Shown one piece after another: positions 61,701 to 64,000 of a stretch of DNA of 64,000 bases. Under the pieces are notes generated by a model, which was given only the letters and a program-made list of their open reading frames with translations, was not told where the DNA came from and searched no databases. Position 1 is the first letter of the stretch. Every line of letters starts with the position of its first letter. Source of the DNA: Antedon mediterranea (lineage: Eukaryota; Echinodermata; Crinoidea; Comatulida; Antedonidae); assembly GCF_964355755.1 (NCBI RefSeq), contig NC_092680.1:4627001-4691000 (forward strand), in the 5' to 3' direction. The position numbers were made by a program, and so were the translations under genes.

Positions 61701-63479
61701 TAAATAAATCAACAGTATAACACTTCTTTAATCGCCTATATAAATATTTCTCACTATTGTAGTGGGGAAGCCAGGAAATTATGGGTGGATGTTAATATCA
61801 TTAGGTATACCTGCCAACCTTGACATAACTATTTCTATGCAATCTTTATCTTGGTTTTTGTAGGTGCTCAAGCATGCGTCTTAGCCTTCTCCACCGTAGA
61901 TCGTGACTCATTTGAAGCAATAGAATCTTGGAAACGAAAAGTAGAAGATGAAGTATCATCTATCCCGATGGTTCTTATACAAAATAAAATTGATTTGGTT
62001 GATGATGCAGTTTTAGAACCGTAAGTTGCTGAAACATAGTTTAAACCTAACATTTCAATTCAATTCATCTTTTGTTTCAGACAAACTGTTCATATAGATA
62101 TACAGTATACAATAAAAAATCAAAGAAATACAAAGCATTATGTACAGTGATGACAACCATAACAAAATCATAGTAGTGCCTCTATCCATTTGATATTGAT
62201 ATTGATATCATTCGTTTCTTTATTTCAATATTTCATTTTTTATATAGTTTAGAGAGATTATAGTAATTCAGTTAAATATGCAGAGATATCATTTCCCTGT
62301 GTAGCTACTGTACCTACAGAAGAAATTGCGCAAGTAGGACATGACTAAATGATGTTTATATTGTTTGAAGGTTTGCATGGCGAAAATCAATATGTTGACA
62401 TAAATTAAACGTTATGTAGTTCTGAAACTAAGAAACTCAAAGAAAAAAGTTCTTTTCAGGATTACTGTACAGATACATGTTTACTGAAAACTTTATACAA
62501 CATATGAATTATTTATTACAAAAAATGATCTAATTATCACATAAATGTTATTTATGTTTGATTGATAATTATTTTTTTATTTTGTTTCAGAGAAGAAGCT
62601 GAAGCATTAGCAAAGCGTTTAAAATTAAGATTTTATCGAACGTCTGTAAAAGAAAATCTAAACATAGAGGACGTGTTTCGATATTTAGCCGATAAATATA
62701 TCCAAAAGTTACAATCAACCGAAACGGAAGACAATGAAACAACCAATGCTAAAATTGGTAAGTATAGTATGTGACAAAAAAATGTGATGTGCCCATTATA
62801 TGGACATGATTATGTCATATCACTACCATATTTGGGCATATCACTACTATATTTGGGCATATCACTACTATATTTGGGCATATCACTACTATATTTGGGC
62901 ACATCACACTTTTTTTGTCAAACTATAGTTTGATAGTATAGACAGAGCTTTAGAGAAACTATGTCATGGGTAATATACTCCACCTCTCTATTTTAGGGAA
63001 GCATATGAACACTCCCTTTAGGTCACATTTAGGAACCTACAGTATTCTAAAGTCTGTCCCACAGAAATTTCTATGAAATGTAGCATCCCTGTGGCATCCA
63101 TTTTAAAGGAATTTTAGTCATGGGACTAAACAAGAAATATATGTATTCATTGTGTTACCTAACCCTTTTCAGACATTTCAGACAGTGTTTTATTTTACTA
63201 TTATTATAAATAATGCATATAACATAATGGTGTCAAAATACTATAAAATGAGGAAATTTATTTTAGGACTTCTACTAAAACAGCACTCTACAAATAGAAT
63301 ATATAGAAGTGCTAAAATAATTGTTTTATTTTACAGGTATTTTTAATATATCAACACCCACATCTACCACGACAAATTCAGGTGAAAAGAATGTAGATGG
63401 CGTTATACAACTGAAACCAAACAAGCAAAGAACGAAGGGAAAGAAACATCCATTGAAGGCCTTTTGTACTATCCTCTAA
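58731..63479 (+). CDS. RAB23: RAB23 small GTPase (235 aa)
   Basis: Coding exons 58,731-58,885, 60,255-60,340, 61,864-62,020, 62,591-62,757 and 63,337-63,479; all introns are GT-AG and phases agree. Rab23 is the Rab that restrains Hedgehog signalling and works at the primary cilium and in vesicle traffic. Motifs: P-loop GNGAVGKSS (16-24), switch I KKTIGVDF, G3 WDTAGQEEFDAITK, G4 QNKIDL, G5 RTSVKE. The stretch EEAEALAKRLKLRFYRTSVK is essentially that of vertebrate RAB23. The basic C-terminal tail (KPNKQRTKGKK) is also typical. It ends CTIL, a CaaX box whose final Leu favours geranylgeranylation. Length matches the usual 237 aa. An acceptor 25 bases before the ATG shows an upstream untranslated exon. 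The start is set by homology (MKEEDIEIAIKV). Confidence 0.97.
59723..59847. repeat. 53-bp near-perfect inverted repeat (hairpin) in RAB23 intron 1
   Basis: Arms 59,723-59,775 and 59,795-59,847 pair with two mismatches around a 19-nt loop. The arms contain ccatctcagcaaactctac and its complement. The right arm lies within a MITE M1 copy and replaces its normal interior. Confidence 0.95.
59772..59904. mobile_element. MITE family M1, copy c (rearranged)
   Basis: Ends aaagctttgtctatactatc and gataatgtagacagagctt match the family. The right interior tggtagtgatataccc...tttttttgtcacata is retained. The left interior has been replaced by an inverted copy of the left flank. Confidence 0.8.
60631..60825. 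mobile_element. MITE with 26-bp terminal inverted repeats in RAB23 intron 2
   Basis: Left end 60,631-60,656 (gactatagcgaggcatttaa...) and right end 60,800-60,825 (...ttaaatgcctcgctgtagtc) are inverted with a single mismatch. The interior has no coding capacity. Confidence 0.85.
60841..61190. repeat. Roughly 160-bp tandem duplication in RAB23 intron 2
   Basis: tacctttaaatattgctt recurs at 60,841, 61,004 and 61,161 (periods 163 and 157). Each unit also holds ttatccccttca.ggggaga and gaactcccct.caagacagtgg. The third copy is partial. Confidence 0.9.
62769..62953. mobile_element. MITE family M1, copy d, 5'-truncated, next to a RAB23 splice donor
   Basis: The right end gatagtatagacagagcttt is intact. 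The left terminal repeat is missing, and the element starts at atgtgacaaaaaaatgtgat, 11 bases after the end of coding exon 4 (62,757). It contains a 21-bp tandem repeat (atatttgggcatatcactac) starting at 62,828, 62,849, 62,870 and 62,891. Confidence 0.82.
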
Positions 63480-64000
63480 AATAATGGAATCTTCCATCTT
63501 ATATGTTCGCATGTGTTTTCTTCCGGAATATTCCAATATACCAGGTTTTCTGGAGAATTATGACTTTTTAGGCTGATGTATAATGTTTAGCCAGGATAAA
63601 GTCAAATCATCACATTTCCCAGGAGTATAAATTGGCCCATTTTGTATGGATCAATAAGCCACCTTGAATTACTCCTAAGAACAGATTGACACTCCAGTGT
63701 ATAATGTGAGCATGCAATTGTTACTTATGAAAGTACCGGTATATATACTCTCCAAGCATACTATCTTGTTGAGCTTTGATATTTAATATAATAATGTCAT
63801 CACATCATTTATCCACCAGATTGTCAGTGCTGTATCATCACATTATAACAAGCAAATTCTGTAAAGCATCTCATGTGGTGCCTGTATTTTTAGGGGTTAC
63901 TGTGGGTAGGTTATATGCATGATATAGGCATCACATGTGAAACACATGAGTTTCTAGAAATGTTTATCACAAGCAAATTCCTTAATAAAGCATCTCATGT
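63480..64000 (+). other. RAB23 3' UTR
   Basis: Follows the TAA stop. AATAAA at 63,984-63,989 is the first canonical poly(A) signal. cacaagcaaattc and aaagcatctcatgt occur twice (63,846-63,880 and 63,967-64,000), a short direct duplication around the likely polyadenylation site. The cleavage site may lie beyond the window. Confidence 0.6.

Overview
The window looks like intron-rich nuclear DNA of an animal, most likely a marine invertebrate deuterostome such as an echinoderm. The reasons are AT-rich non-coding sequence, GT-AG introns, many SINE, LINE, MITE and Helitron remnants, a dispersed TAGGCCTA-type palindrome, and two recognisable bilaterian genes (a TINAG-like matrix protein and RAB23). 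The species cannot be fixed from sequence alone.

About 370-20,520 holds three tandem copies of a 7-8 kb unit, each with one long ROCO-type GTPase gene on the + strand. The encoded protein (950 aa) is unusual. The Roc GTPase domain is cut in two: the P-loop and switch I are N-terminal, then comes a block of about 280 residues rich in membrane-spanning segments, then the G3 motif (WDFAGQ) and a COR domain. A tiny second exon adds 11 residues containing a Cys-Cys pair. Copies 2 and 3 are intact. Copy 1 is a pseudogene: a 1,547-bp Helitron with textbook ends sits inside the coding sequence, and a nonsense codon lies in the COR region. Computational removal of the Helitron leaves exactly 939 codons in exon 1, the same as in the other copies.

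From 21.4 to 22.8 kb, just beyond the array, is a 19-bp minisatellite of about 70 monomers with a higher-order 342-bp period.

From 25.2 to 29.1 kb on the - strand is a complete eight-exon TINAG/TINAGL1-like gene (442 aa): signal peptide, somatomedin-B-like and VWC-like cysteine modules, then a cathepsin B-like domain whose catalytic Cys is Ser.

From 29.1 to 58.7 kb no confident gene was found. This region holds SINEs, a 5'-truncated LINE with target-site duplication, several MITEs, minisatellites, two or three candidate exons or promoters on the - strand, and long featureless AT-rich stretches.

From 58.7 to 63.5 kb on the + strand is a complete five-coding-exon RAB23 gene (235 aa), its introns peppered with a MITE family and a long hairpin. 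A poly(A) signal lies at the window edge.

The most notable element is the tandem family of membrane-inserted ROCO GTPases. I know of no characterised function for this architecture. Statements about membrane topology or signalling are inference.
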